From positions 389,202 through 453,201 of the forward strand of contig JASUTR010000243.1 in the NCBI GenBank assembly GCA_035048495.1: DNA of 64,000 bases, given 5' to 3'. The position numbers were made by a program, and so were the translations under genes. Positions 1-11,125 of this stretch are shown here, one piece after another. Each line of letters opens with the position of its first letter. The first letter of the stretch is position 1. The DNA comes from Euptelea pleiosperma (lineage: Eukaryota; Streptophyta; Magnoliopsida; Ranunculales; Eupteleaceae). The notes below the pieces were generated by a model that had not been told where the DNA came from, did not search any database, and saw nothing but the letters and a program-made list of their open reading frames with translations.

Positions 1-935
1 CTGAGTCATATTTCAGATGTTGATGCACGGATGGAGCTAACTTGTTTCGACTGTCCCAAATCTTGTTCCAACACTTCAAATCTGTTGAATCAATAGTAAT
101 AGAAGAGTTTGAGTCAAATTATGAGGTCCGGTTGCGAAAAAGTCACAAGTTATAGGCTTCGGAATGCATCACACAAACTAAGTCCAATTTGTGACGTTGA
201 CGAACGGATGGAGCTAACTTGTTTCGACTGTCACGAAACTTGTTCCAACACTTCAAATGTGTTGAAACAATAGTAATGGAAGAGTTAGAGTTCAATTACG
301 AGGTCCGGTTGCGAAAAAGTCACAAGTTATAGGCTTCGGAATGTAACTCACAAACTGAGTCCAATTTCAGACGTTGACGCACGGATGGAGCTAACTTGTT
401 TCGACTGTCATGAATCTTGTTGCAACACTTCAAAAGTGTTGAAACAATAGTAATGGAAGAGTTTGAGTAAAATTACGAGGTCCGGTTGCGACAAAGTCAC
501 AAGTTATAGGCTTCGGAATGTAACACTGAAACTGAGTCCAATTTGAGACGTTGACGCACGGATGGAGCTAACCTGTTTCTACTGTCACGAATCTTGTTCC
601 AACAATTCAAATTTGTTAAAACAATAGTAATGGAAGAGTTTGAGTCCAATTACGAGGTCCGATTGCTAAAAAGCCATAAGTTATAGGCTTCGGAATGTAA
701 CACACAAACTGAGTCCAATTAAGGACATTGACGCACGGACGGAGCTAACTTGTTTCGACTGTCCCGAATCTTGTTCCAAGACTTCAAATGTGTTGAAACA
801 GAAGTAATGGAAGAATTCGAATCGAATTACGAGGTCCGATTGGGAAAAAGTCACAAGTTATAGGCTTCGGAACGTAACACACTAACTGAGTCCAATTTGA
901 GACGTTGACGCACGGATGGAGCTAACTTGTTTCGA
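1..935. repeat. Copy 1 of a 25-monomer (4425-bp) spaced repeat
   Basis: Private variants seen here recur 4425 bp (25 x 177) downstream: CTGAGTCATATTTCAG at 1 and 4426, GAAACTTGTTCC at about 236 and 4661, TTGTTGCAACAC near 419 and 4844, and AATTAAGGACAT near 718 and 5143. After roughly 935 the copies diverge: this copy carries AACAATTCAAATTTG where the other carries AACACTTCAAATCTG. Beyond that the register slips to 26 monomers (the GCTTTGAAAT variant lies at 1041 and 5643). This looks like an old, partly rearranged higher-order unit. Confidence 0.75.
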
Positions 936-3900
936 CTGTCCCAAATCTTGTTCCAACAATTCAAATTTGTTAAAACAATAGTAATGGAAGAGTTTGAGTC
1001 CAATTACCAGGTCCGATTGCTAAAAAGCCATAAGTTATAGGCTTTGAAATGTAACTCACAAACTGAGTCCAATTAAAGACATTGACGCATGGATGGAGCT
1101 AACTTGTTTCGACTGTCCCGAATCTTGTTCCAACACTTCAAATGTGTTGAAACAATAGTAGTGGAAGAATTCGAGTCTAATTACGAGGTCCGGTTGCGAA
1201 AAAGTCACAAGTTATAGGCTTCGGAATGTAACTCACAAACTGAGTCCAATTTCAGACGTTGACGCACGGATGGAGCTAACTTGTTTCGACTGTCATGAAT
1301 CTTGTTCCAACACTTCAAAAGTGTTGAAACAATAGTAATGGAAGAGTTTGAGTAAAATTACGAGGTCCGGTTGCGACAAAGTCACAAGTTATAGGCTTCG
1401 GAATGTAACACTCAAACTGAGTCCAATTTGAGACGTTGACGAACGGATGGAGCTAACTTGTTTCGACTGTCACGAAACTTGTTCCAGCACTTCAAATGTG
1501 TTGAAACAATAGTAATGGAAGAGTTTGAGTTCAATTACGAGGTCCGGTTGCGAAAAAGTCACAAGTTATAGGCTTCGGAATGTAACACACAAACTGATTT
1601 CAATTAAAGACATTGACGCACGGACGGAGCTAACTTGTTTTGACTGTCCCGAATCTTGTTCCAACACTTCAAATGTGTTGAAACAGTAGTAATGGAAGAA
1701 TTCGAGTCGAATTACGAGGTCCGATTGGGAAAAAGTCACAAGTTATAGGTTTCGGAACGTAACACACTAACTGAGTCCAATTATAGACATTGAGGCACGG
1801 ATGGAGCTAACTTGTTTCGACGGTCCCAAATCTTGTTCCAACACTTCAAATTTGTTGAAACAATAGTAATGGAAGAGTTTGAGTACAATTACGAGGTCTG
1901 GTTGCGAAAAAGTCACAAGTTATAGGCTTCAGTATGTGAGACACAAACTGAGTCTAATTTGAGATGTTGACGCACGGATGGAGCTAACTTGTTTCTACTG
2001 TCACGAATCTTGTTCCAACAATTCAAATTTGTTAAAACAATAGTAATGGAAGAGTTTGAGTCCAATTACCAGGTCCGATTGCTAAAAAGCCATAAGTTAT
2101 AGGCTTCGAAATGTAACATACAAACTGAGTCCAATTTACGACGCTGACGCACTGATGGAGCTAACTTGTTTCGACTGTCCCGAATCTTGTTACAACACTT
2201 CAAATGTGTTGAAACAACAGTAATGGAAGAGTTTGAGTAAAATTACGAGGTCCGGTTGTGACAAAGTCACAAGTTATAGGCTTCGGAATGTAACACACAA
2301 ACTGAGTCCAATTTGAGACGTTGACGCACGGATGGAGCTAACTTTTTTCTACTGTCCCGAATCTTATTCCAACACTACAAATCTGTTGAAACAATAGTAA
2401 TGGAAGAGTTCGAGTCTAATTACGAGATCCGATTGCGAAAAAGTCACAAATTATAGGCTTAGGAATGTAACACACAAACTGAGTCCAATTTGAGATGTTG
2501 ACGCACGGATGGAGCTAACTTGTTTCGACTGTCCCAAATCTTGTTCCAACACTTCAAATCTGTTGAATCAATAGTAATGGAAGAGTTTGAGTCAAATTAT
2601 GAGGTCCGATTGCGAAAAAGTCACAAGTTATAGGCTTCGGAATGTATCACACAAACTAAATCCAATTTGAGACGTTGACGAACGGATGGAGCTAACTTGT
2701 TTCGACTGTTACGAATCTTGTTCCAACACTTCAAATGTGTTTAAACAATAGTAATGGAAGAGTTTGAGTTCAATTACGAGGTCCGGTTGCGAAAAAGTCA
2801 CAAGTTATATGCTTCGGTATGTAACACACAAACTGAGTCCAATTAAAGACATTGACGCATCGACGGAGCTAACTTGTTTCGACTGTCCCGAATCTTCTTC
2901 CAACACTTCAAATGTGTTGAAACAATAGTAGTGGAAGAATTCGAGTCTAATTACGAGGTCCGGTTGCGAAAAAGTCACAAGTTATAGCCTTCGGAATGTA
3001 ACACACAAACTGAGTCCAATTTGAGTCGTTGACGCACGGATCGAGCTAACTTGTTTCTACTGTCACGAATCTTGTTCCAACAATTCAAATGTCTTAAAAC
3101 AATAGTAATGTAATAGTTTGAGTCCAATTACGAGGTCCGATTGCTAAAAAGCCATAAGTTATAGTCTTCTGAATGTAACATACAAACCGAGTCCAATTTG
3201 AGACGTTGACGCATGGATGGAGCTAACTTGTTTCTACTGTCACGAATCTTGTTCCAACAATTCAAATTTGTTAAAACAATAGTAATGGAAGAGTTTGAGT
3301 CCAATTACAAGGTCCGATTGCTAAAAAGCCATAAGTTATAGGCTTAGGAATGCAACATACAAACTGAGTCCAATTTGAGACGTTGACGCACGGATGGAGC
3401 TAACTTGTTTCGACTGTCCCGAATCTTGTTCCAACACTTCAAATGTGTTGAAACAATAGTAGTGGGAGAATTCGAGTCTAATTACGAGGTCCGGTTGCGT
3501 AAAAGTCACAAGTTATAGGCTTCGGAATGTAACTCACAAACTCAGTCCAATTTCAGACGATGACGAACGGATGGACCTAACTTGTTTCGACTGTCATGAA
3601 TCTTGTTCGAACACTTCAAAAGTGTTCAAACAATAGTAATGGAAGAGTTTGAGTAAAATTACAAGGTTCGGTTGCGACAAAGTCACAAGTTATAGGCTTC
3701 GGAATGTAACACTCAAACTGAGTCCAATTTGAGACGTTGATGCACGGATGGAGCTAACTTGTTTCTACTGTCCCGAATCTTGTTCCAACAATTCAAATTT
3801 GTAAAAACAATAGTAATGGAAGAGTTTGAGTCCAATTACAAGGTCCGATTGCTAAAAAGTCATAAGTTATAGGCTTCGGAATGTAACACACAAACTGAGT

Positions 3901-4425
3901 CCAATTAAAGACATTTACGCACGGATGGAGCTAACTTCTTTCGCCTGTCCCGAATCTTGTTCCAACACTTCAAATGTGTTGAAACAATAGTAATGGAAGA
4001 GTTTGAGTTAAATTATGAGGTTCGGTTGCGACAAAGTCACAAGTTATAGGCTTCGGAATGTAACACACTAACTGAGTCCAATTTGAGACGTTGACGCACG
4101 GATGGAGGTAACTTGTTTCGACTATACCGAATCTTGTTCAACCACTTCAGATGTGTTGAAACAATAGTAATGGAAGAGTTTAAGTAAAATTACGAGGTCC
4201 GGTTGCGACAAAGTCACAAGTTATATGCTTTGGAATGTAACACACAAACTGAGTCCAATTTCAGACGTTGACGTACGGATGGAGCTAACTTTGTTCGACT
4301 GTCATGAATCTTGTTCCAATACTTCAAAAGTGTTGAAACAATAGTAATGGAAGAGTTTGAGTCTAATTACGAGATCCGATTTCGAAAAAGTCACAAATTA
4401 TAGGCTTAGGAATGTAAAACACAAA

Positions 4426-5360
4426 CTGAGTCATATTTCAGATGTTGATGCACGGATGGAGCTAACTTGTTTCGACTGTCCCAAATCTTGTTCCAACACT
4501 TCAAATCTGTTGAATCAATAGTAATACAAGAGTTTGAGTCAAATTATGAGGTCCGGTTGCGAAAAAGTCACAAGTTATAGGCTTCGGAATGCATCACACA
4601 AACTATGTCCAATTTGTGACGTTGACGAACGGATGGAGCTAACTTGTTTCGACTGTCACGAAACTTGTTCCAACACTTCAAATGTGTTGAAACAATAGTA
4701 ATGGAAGAGTTTGAGTTCAATTACGAGGTCCGGTTGCGAAAAAGTCACAAGTTATAGGCTTCGGAATGTAACTCACAAACTGAGTCCAATTTCAGACGTT
4801 GACGCACGGATGGAGCTAACTTGTTTCGACTGTCATGAATCTTGTTGCAACACATCAAAAGTGTTGAAACAATAGTAATGGAAGAGTTTGAGTAAAATTA
4901 CGAGGTCCGATTGCGACAAAGTCACAAGTTATAGGCTTCGGAATGTAACACTCAAACTGAGTCCAATTTGAGACGTTGACGCACGGATGGAGCTAACTTG
5001 TTTCTACTGTCACGAATCTTGTTCCAACAATCCAAATTTGTTAAAACAATAGTAATGGAAGAGTTTGAGTCCAATTACGAGGTCCGATTGCTAAAAAGCC
5101 ATAAGTTATAGGCTTCGGAATGTAACACACAAACTGAGTCCAATTAAGGACATTTACGCACGGACGGAGCTAACTTGTTTCGACTGTCCCGAATCTTGTT
5201 CCAACACTTCAAATGTGTTGAAACAGTAGTAATGGAAGAATTCGAGTCGAATTACGAGGTCCGATTGGGAAAAAGTCACAAGTTATAGGCTTCAGAACGT
5301 AACACACTAACTGAGTCCAATTTGAGACGTTGACGCACGGATGGAGCTAACTTGTTTCGA
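4426..5360. repeat. Copy 2 of the 25-monomer spaced repeat
   Basis: Matches 1-935 at an offset of 4425 bp, including the rare CTGAGTCATATTTC opening and the GTGACGTTGACGAACGG monomer. Scattered substitutions separate the copies, for example ACATTTACGC here against ACATTGACGC in copy 1, and AACACATCAAAAG against AACACTTCAAAAG. It is therefore older than the near-perfect duplications further right. Confidence 0.72.
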
Positions 5361-7789
5361 CTGTCCCAAATCTTGTTCCAACACTTCAAATCTGTTGAAA
5401 CAATAGTAATGGAAGAGTTTGAGTCCAATTACAAGGTCTGGTTGCGAAGAAGTCACAAGTTATAGGCTTCAGAATGTGAGACACAAACTGAGTCCAATTT
5501 GAGACGTTGACGCACGGATGGAGCTAACTTGTTTCGACTGTCACGAATCTTGATCCAACACTTCAAATCTGTTGAAACAATAGTAATGGAATAGTTGGAG
5601 TCCAATTACGAGGTCCGATTGCGAAAAAGTCAAAAGTTATAGGCTTTGAAATGTAACTCACAAACTGAGTCCAATTAAAGACATTGACGCATGGATGGAG
5701 CTAACTTGTTTCGACTGTCCCGAATCTTGTTCCAACACTTCAAATGTGTTGAAACAATAGTAGTAGAAGAATTCAAGTCTAATTACGAGGTCCGGTTGCG
5801 AAAAAGTCACAAGTTATAGGCTTCGGAATGTAACTCACAAACTGAGTCCAATTTCAGACGTTGACGCACGGATGGAGCTAACTTGTTTCGACTGTCATGA
5901 ATCTTGTTCCAACACTTCAAAAGTGTTGAAACAATAGTAATGGAAGAGTTTGAGTAAAATTACGAGGTCCGGTTGCGACAAAGTCACAAGTTATAGGCTT
6001 CGGAATGTAACACTCAAACTGAGTCCAATTTGAGACGTTGACGCACGGATGGAGCTAACTTGTTTCTACTGTCACGAATCTTGTTCCAACAATTCAAATT
6101 TGTTAAAACAATAGTAATGGAAGAGTTTGAGTCCAATTACGAGGTCCGATTGCTAAAAAGCCATAAGTTATAGGCTTCGGAATGTAACACACAAACTGAG
6201 TCCAATTAAAGATATTGACGCACGGATGGAGCTAACTTCTTTCGCCTGTCCCGAATCTTGTTCCAACACTTCAAATGTGTTGAAACAATAGTGATGTAAG
6301 AGTTTGAGTAAAATTACGAGGTCCGGTTGCGACAAAGTAACAAGTTATAGGCTTGGGAATGTAACACACAAACTGAGTCCAATTTTAGACCTTGACGCAC
6401 GGATGGAGCTAAGTTCTTTCTACTGTCACGAATCTTGTTGCAACAATTCAAATTTGTTAAAACAATAGTAATGGAAGAGTTTGAGTCCAATTACAAGGTC
6501 CGATTGCTAAAAAGCCATAAGTTATAGGCTTCGGAATGTATCACACAAACTAAGTCCAATTTGAGACGTTGACGAACGGATGGAGCTAACTTGTTTCGAC
6601 TGTTACGAATCTTGTTCCAACACTTCAAATGTGTTGAAACAATAGTAATGGAAGAGTTTGAGTTCAATTACGAGGTCCGGTTGCGAAAAAGTCACAAGTT
6701 ATATGCTTCGGTATGTAACACACAAACAGAGTCCAATTAAAGACATTGACGCATGGATGGAGCTAACTTATTTCGACTGTCCCGAATCTTCTTCCAACAC
6801 TTCAAATGTGTTGAAACAATAGTAGTGGAAGAATTTGAGTCTAATTACGAGGTCCGGTTGCGAAAAAGTCACAAGTTATAGGCTTCGGAATGTAACACAC
6901 AAACTGAGTCCAATTTGAGTCGTTGACGCACGGATGGAGCTAACTTGTTTCTACTGTCACGAATCTTGTTCCAACAATTTAAATGTGTTAAAACAATAGT
7001 AATCTAATAGTTTGAGTCCAATTACGAGGTCCGATTGCTAAAAAGCCATAAGTTATAGTCTTCTGAATGTAACATACAAACTGAGTCCAATTTGAGACGT
7101 TGACGCATGGATGGAGCTAACTTGTTTCTACTGTCACGAATCTTGTTCCAACAATTCAAATTTGTTAAAACAATTGTAATGGAAGAGTTTGAGTCCAATT
7201 ACAAGGTCCAATTGCTAAAAAGCCATAAGTTATAGGCTTCGGAATGTAACACACACACTGAGTCCAATATGAGACGTTGACGCACGGATGGAGCTAACTT
7301 GTTTCTACTGTCACGAATCTTGTTCCAACAATTCAAATTTGTTAAAACATTAGTAATGGAAGAGTTTGAGTCCAATTACCAGGTCCGATTGCTAAAAAGC
7401 CATAAGTTATAGGCTTCGAAATATAACATACAAACTGAGTCCAATTTACGACGCTGACGCACGGATGGAGCGAACTTGTTTCGACTGTCCCGAATCTTGT
7501 TCCAACAATTCAAATGTGTTGAAACAACAGTAATGGAAGAGTTTGAGTAAAATTACGAGGTCCGGTTGTGACAAAGTCACAAGTTATAGGCTTCGGAATG
7601 TAACACACAAACTGAGTCCAATTTGAGACGTTGACGCACGGATGGAGCTAACTTTTTTCTACTGTCCCGAATCTTATTCCAACACTACAAATCTGTTGAA
7701 ACAATTGTAATGGAAGAGTTCGAGTCTAATTACGAGATCCGATTGCGAAAAAGTCACAAATTATAGGCTTAGGAATGTAACACACAAAC

Positions 7790-9487
7790 TGAGTCCAATT
7801 TGAGATGTTGACGCACGGATGGAGCTAACTTGTTTCGACTATCCCAAATCTTGTTCCAACACTTCAAATCTGTTGAATCAATAGTAATGGAAGAGTTTGA
7901 GTCAAATTATGAGGTCCGATTGCGAAAAAGTCACAAGTTATAGGCTTCGGAATGTATCACACAAACTAAGTCCAATTTGAGACGTTGACGAACGGATGGA
8001 GCTAACTTGTTTCGACTGGTACGAATCATGTTCCAACACTTCAAATGTGTTGAAACAATAGTAATGGAAGAGTTTGAGTTCAATTACGAGGTCCGGTTGC
8101 GAAAAAGTCACAAGTTATATGCTTCGGTATGTAACACACAAACTGAGTCCAATTAAAGACATTGACGCATGGATGGAGCTAACTTGTTTCGACTGTCCCG
8201 AATCTTCTTCCAACACTTCAAATGTGTTGAAACAACAGTAATGGAAGAGTTTGAGTAAAATTACGAGGTCCGGTTGTGACAAAGTCACAAGTTATAGGCT
8301 TCGGAATGTAACACACAAACTGAGTCCAATTTGAGACGTTGACGCACGGATGGAGCTAACTTTTTTCTACTGTCCCGAATCTTATTCCAACACTACAAAT
8401 CTGTTGAAACAATAGTAATGGAAGAGTTCGAGTCTAATTACGAGATCCGATTGCGAAAAAGTCACAAATTATAGGCTTCGGAATGTAACACACAAACTGA
8501 GTCCAATTTGAGTCGTTGACGCACGGATGGAGCTAACTTGTTTCTACTGTCACGAATCTTGTTCCAACAATTCAAATGTCTTAAAACAATAGTAATGTAA
8601 TAGTTTGAGTCCAATTACGAGGTCCGATTGCTAAAAAGCCATAAGTTATAGTCTTCTGAATGTAACATACAAACCGAGTCCAATTTGAGACGTTGACGCA
8701 TGGATGGAGCTAACTTGTTTCTACGGTCACGAATCTTGTTCCAACAATTCAAATTTGTTAAAACAATAGTAATGGAAGAGTTTGAGTCCAATTACAAGGT
8801 CCGATTGCTAAAAAGCCATAAGTTATAGGCTTCGGAATGTAACACACAAACTGAGTCCAATTTGAGACGTTGACGCACGGATGGAGCTAACTTGTTTCTA
8901 CTGTCACGAATCTTGTTCCAACACTTCAAATGTGTTGAAACAATAGTAGTGGAAGAATTCGAGTCTAATTACGAGGTCCGGTTGCGAAAAAGTCACAAGT
9001 TATAGGCTTCGGAATGTAACTCACAAACTCAGTCCAATTTCAGACGATGACGAACGGATGGAGCTAACTTGTTTCGACTATCATGAATCTTGTTCCAACA
9101 CTTCAAAAGTGTTGAAACAATAGTAATGGAAGAGTTTGAGTAAAATTACGAGGTCCGGTTGCGACAAAGTCACAAGTTATAGGCTTCGGAATGTAACACT
9201 CAAACTGAGTCCAATTTGAGACGTTGACGCACGGATGGAGCTAACTTGTTTCTACTGTCACGAATCTTGTTCTAACAATTCAAATTTGTTAAAACAATAC
9301 TAATGGAAGAGTTTGAGTCCAATTACGAGGTCCGATTGCTAAAAAGCCATAAGTTATAGGCTTCGGAATGTAACACACAAACTTAGTCCAATTAAAGACA
9401 TTGATGCACGGATGGAGCTAACTTCTTTCGACTGTCCCGAATCTTGTTCCAACACTTCAAATGTGTTGAAACAATAGTAATGGAAGA
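7790..9487. repeat. Left part of a 15-monomer duplication, later split by the LTR
   Basis: This stretch matches about 13.11-14.81 kb at an apparent offset of 5319 bp (for example CGACTATCCCAAATC at 7836 and 13155, and ACAACAG at 8232 and 13551). Subtracting the 2659-bp LTR and its 5-bp target duplication leaves 2655 bp, exactly 15 monomers. The partner copy continues without a break across the point where this one is interrupted. Confidence 0.82.
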
Positions 9488-9491
9488 GTTT
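9487..9491. repeat. Left target-site duplication (agttt)
   Basis: The last five satellite bases before the insertion. The same agttt resumes at 12151-12155. The undisturbed paralogous site GAAGAGTTTGAATAAAATT near 14802-14820 contains this pentamer once (14806-14810), as expected for a 5-bp duplication made by an LTR-retrotransposon integrase. Confidence 0.9.
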
Positions 9492-9650
9492 TGAAAGTAG
9501 GCTTTTTCCGCGTCGTTGGTTACGGAAACCCTAACTTCAACACATTTGTAATTTTAATCCGATTATCCTGCAAAATTGACAGATTTGTATAGGGATTCGT
9601 GTCGGATGTCGATCCACACTCGGGATTAGTCTGATTAGCGCGAATAGGAA

Positions 9651-9657
9651 TATAAAA
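9651..9657 (+). promoter_or_regulatory. TATA-box-like TATAAAA in the LTR
   Basis: TATAAAA lies 160 bp inside the left end of the LTR. It is the clearest TATA-like string on the plus strand. It would imply a very short U3 and a leader-like region over 2 kb long if the element reads left to right, which conflicts with the TGGGCY cluster near the right end. Matches of this length occur by chance, so it is only a candidate. Confidence 0.25.
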
Positions 9658-10006
9658 TGACAGAAAATTTCCTGAAAATGGAACACAATTTTATTCAAAT
9701 CAACTTCATTCATTCGAACATGTCTCTTACAATCAAGTAAAAATAACTAAATTATAAAGCGTTAAAAAAAATGAACTAGAGAGAGAAAGAGAGAACTAGA
9801 GAGATCTAGAGAGAGAGGACATATAGAGAGAGAAAGAAGAAATCTAGAGAGAGAAAATGAAAAGTAAAAATGAAAAAGAGAATAGAGAGAAAGAAACAAT
9901 ACCTTAGACTTACCAATGATCGGGTGCACAGCCAAGACATGGGGCAGCAAGAGAAACAAGGAGGATTTTGGTGGGTAGCACCGCAAGAGATGTGGTCATG
10001 AAGATT

Positions 10007-10033
10007 GCCGGAGTTGCAGGTTTGCAACTCTGG
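10007..10033. repeat. Palindromic GGAGTTGCA motif, copy 1
   Basis: Arms GAGTTGCA (10011-10018) and TGCAACTC (10023-10030) with a 4-nt spacer GGTT, preceded by GCCG and followed by TGG. Its first 24 bases are the exact reverse complement of 10878-10901, so copies 1 and 3 form an inverted repeat 847 bp apart, and each is itself self-complementary. Confidence 0.85.
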
Positions 10034-10682
10034 TCAATGGAGTTGTGGTGCATGGCAGCGAAGAAGATCAAATGGTGGAGGCGTGGCTTGCATGAAGGAT
10101 GAATCACCAATTCTCTTTTCTTCCCCTTTTCTTTTGGTTCATTTTTTTTTTATATCTCACAAATACCTGCAAATTGAAGGTGGAAGAGGCGGTGCTCACA
10201 GGTGGAATACGTGCAAGGTTGCACGTTCTGGAAGGTGGCAGCAACGGTGGAAGTTGTGGAGAGGATGATCTGCTTGAGGAAGGGCAGCAGCTGCTGGTGC
10301 GTGGCTGCTGGGACGCTAGGAAGGAGGCGGAGCAATGAGGCGGAGGTGACGTGCAGCAGCAGGCGAACCCAAGAAGTTGCAGGCGGTGGGCAGCTGGTCG
10401 TTCGAGTGGAGAAGACGGACTGGTGGAAGAGGAGGATCAGGGAGGAAGAAGTGGGGGCAGGCGTAGCAGGTGGAGAAGGAGGGGGCGTTGCCGGAGAGAA
10501 GAGGAGACGGAGGCGAACCAGTCCGGTGGGCTGGGTGGTGTGGTTTTGACAGCAAGCAGTTGCACACGCTGGTGATGGCTGAGGGCGGTGGACCTCCAAA
10601 AGAGATCGTGGAGGACGCTGGGGAGGTGAGCAAGGGGTTGGGCAGTGGCTGGAAGAGGAGAAAAACGTGAAGAAGACGAGGT

Positions 10683-10706
10683 GGCCGGAGTTCTGCAACT
10701 CCGGCC
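10683..10706. repeat. Palindromic GGAGTTGCA motif, copy 2
   Basis: Arms GGCCGGAGTT (10683-10692) and AACTCCGGCC (10697-10706) are a perfect 10-bp inverted repeat around the spacer CTGC. It shares the GCCGGAGTT core of the other two copies and lies immediately upstream of the (GAA)n tract. Confidence 0.85.
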
Positions 10707-10712
10707 GGTAAA

Positions 10713-10795
10713 AGAAGAAGAAGAAGAAGAAGAAGAAGAAGAAGAAGAAGAAGAAGAAGAAGAAGAAGAAGAAGAAGAAGAAGAGAAGAAGAAGA
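10713..10795 (+). repeat. (GAA)n trinucleotide microsatellite
   Basis: A pure GAA/AAG run from about 10713 to 10783, about 24 units, followed by an interrupted AGAAGAAGAGG continuation. In one plus frame it reads as a run of about 24 glutamates. Pure GAA tracts can slip in replication and form triplexes. The exact copy number may be affected by assembly. Confidence 0.95.
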
Positions 10796-10873
10796 GGAAA
10801 GAAGAAAGGGAAGAGAGGAAGAGGGACGAAGAGAAGGAAGAGAAGAAAGAGAAGAGAAGAAGGAAGAAGGACG

Positions 10874-10901
10874 GCCGGAGTTGCAAACCTGCAACTCCGG
10901 C
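10874..10901. repeat. Palindromic GGAGTTGCA motif, copy 3
   Basis: Perfect 12-bp arms GCCGGAGTTGCA (10874-10885) and TGCAACTCCGGC (10890-10901) around the spacer AACC. It is the most regular of the three related palindromes in this LTR and the inverted partner of copy 1 at 10007. Confidence 0.9.
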
Positions 10902-11061
10902 GAAGAATGGTGAAGAAGATGAAGAGAAGGAAAAACGAGAAAGAAGAAAGGAGGAGGAAGATGGGGCCAAAAACGACGGGAAGAGTAAAGGGGAAGGAGA
11001 GGAGAAGAGGGGAGAGGGATTAGGGTTCGAACGAACCCCTATCCTTCTCCTTTTAAAGCTT

Positions 11062-11087
11062 CCCTATTTCCTTTAATGGAAATAGGG
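11062..11087. repeat. Hairpin-forming inverted repeat before an AATAAA
   Basis: Arms CCCTATTTCC (11062-11071) and GGAAATAGGG (11078-11087) are perfectly complementary around TTTAAT. An AATAAA hexamer follows at 11097-11102 and the poly-T run starts 39 nt after the hairpin. If the element reads left to right this could be a 3'-end signal, but hairpins and AATAAA are common in A+T-rich DNA, so only the structure itself is well supported. Confidence 0.6.
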
Positions 11088-11122
11088 GATTTTTTGAATA
11101 AAAAAATAAGAAAAATAATTTT

Positions 11123-11125
<3 letters not shown>

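Larger units (their letters stand above)
1..9491. repeat. 177-bp satellite array, left segment (about 53.6 monomers)
   Basis: Head-to-tail tandem repeat. The ACTGAGTCC box recurs at 1, 178, 355, 532 and 709, giving a period of exactly 177 bp. I counted about 42% G+C in a typical monomer. Recognisable blocks in order are GAGTCCAATTTGAGACG, GCACGGATGGAGCTAACTTG, TTTCGACTGTCCCGAATC, CAACACTTCAAATGTGTTG, ATAGTAATGGAAGAG, a second GAGTCCAATT, ACGAGGTCCGGTTGCG, a five-A tract, and TTATAGGCTTCGGAATG. Two broad families alternate: one with TTTCGACTG, GGTTGCGAAAAAG and GTCACAAG, the other with TTTCTACTG, AACAATTCAAATTTG, GATTGCTAAAAAG and CCATAAG. No gene is visible. The segment ends where an LTR breaks one monomer inside GAAGAGTTTGA. 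Repeat status is certain; a centromeric role is inferred only from monomer size and organisation. Confidence 0.97.
9770..11030. other. Strand-asymmetric purine-rich tract of the LTR
   Basis: The plus strand is strongly enriched in G and A for about 1.25 kb, apart from a pyrimidine-rich patch near 10107-10160. It begins with CTAGAGAGA-type repeats (about 9775-9865), continues as GGTGG- and GGAGG-rich sequence (10180-10680), then (GAA)n and GAAGAGG-type repeats (10713-11010). All longer open frames in the LTR fall here. Their products are monotonous: Glu/Lys/Arg-rich on plus, Ser/Pro/Leu-rich on minus. I recognise no domain. I read these frames as by-products of composition, not as genes. Confidence 0.8.

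Noticed and set aside
1..9491. Direct repeats resembling a giant CRISPR array
   Set aside because: The whole 177-bp period is repeated, with no unique spacers between short repeats. This is satellite DNA.
10007..10901. Nested foldback element or MITE bounded by the 24-bp inverted repeat
   Set aside because: Only weak GAAGA similarity flanks the two ends, with extra bases between it and the repeat. Without a target duplication or other family copies the claim is not supported.
10150..11076. Several overlapping open frames of 60-190 codons on both strands of the LTR
   Set aside because: They overlap in many frames over purine-rich, microsatellite-bearing DNA. Products are runs of Glu/Lys/Arg or Ser/Leu/Pro with no recognisable domain. 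Composition alone explains them.
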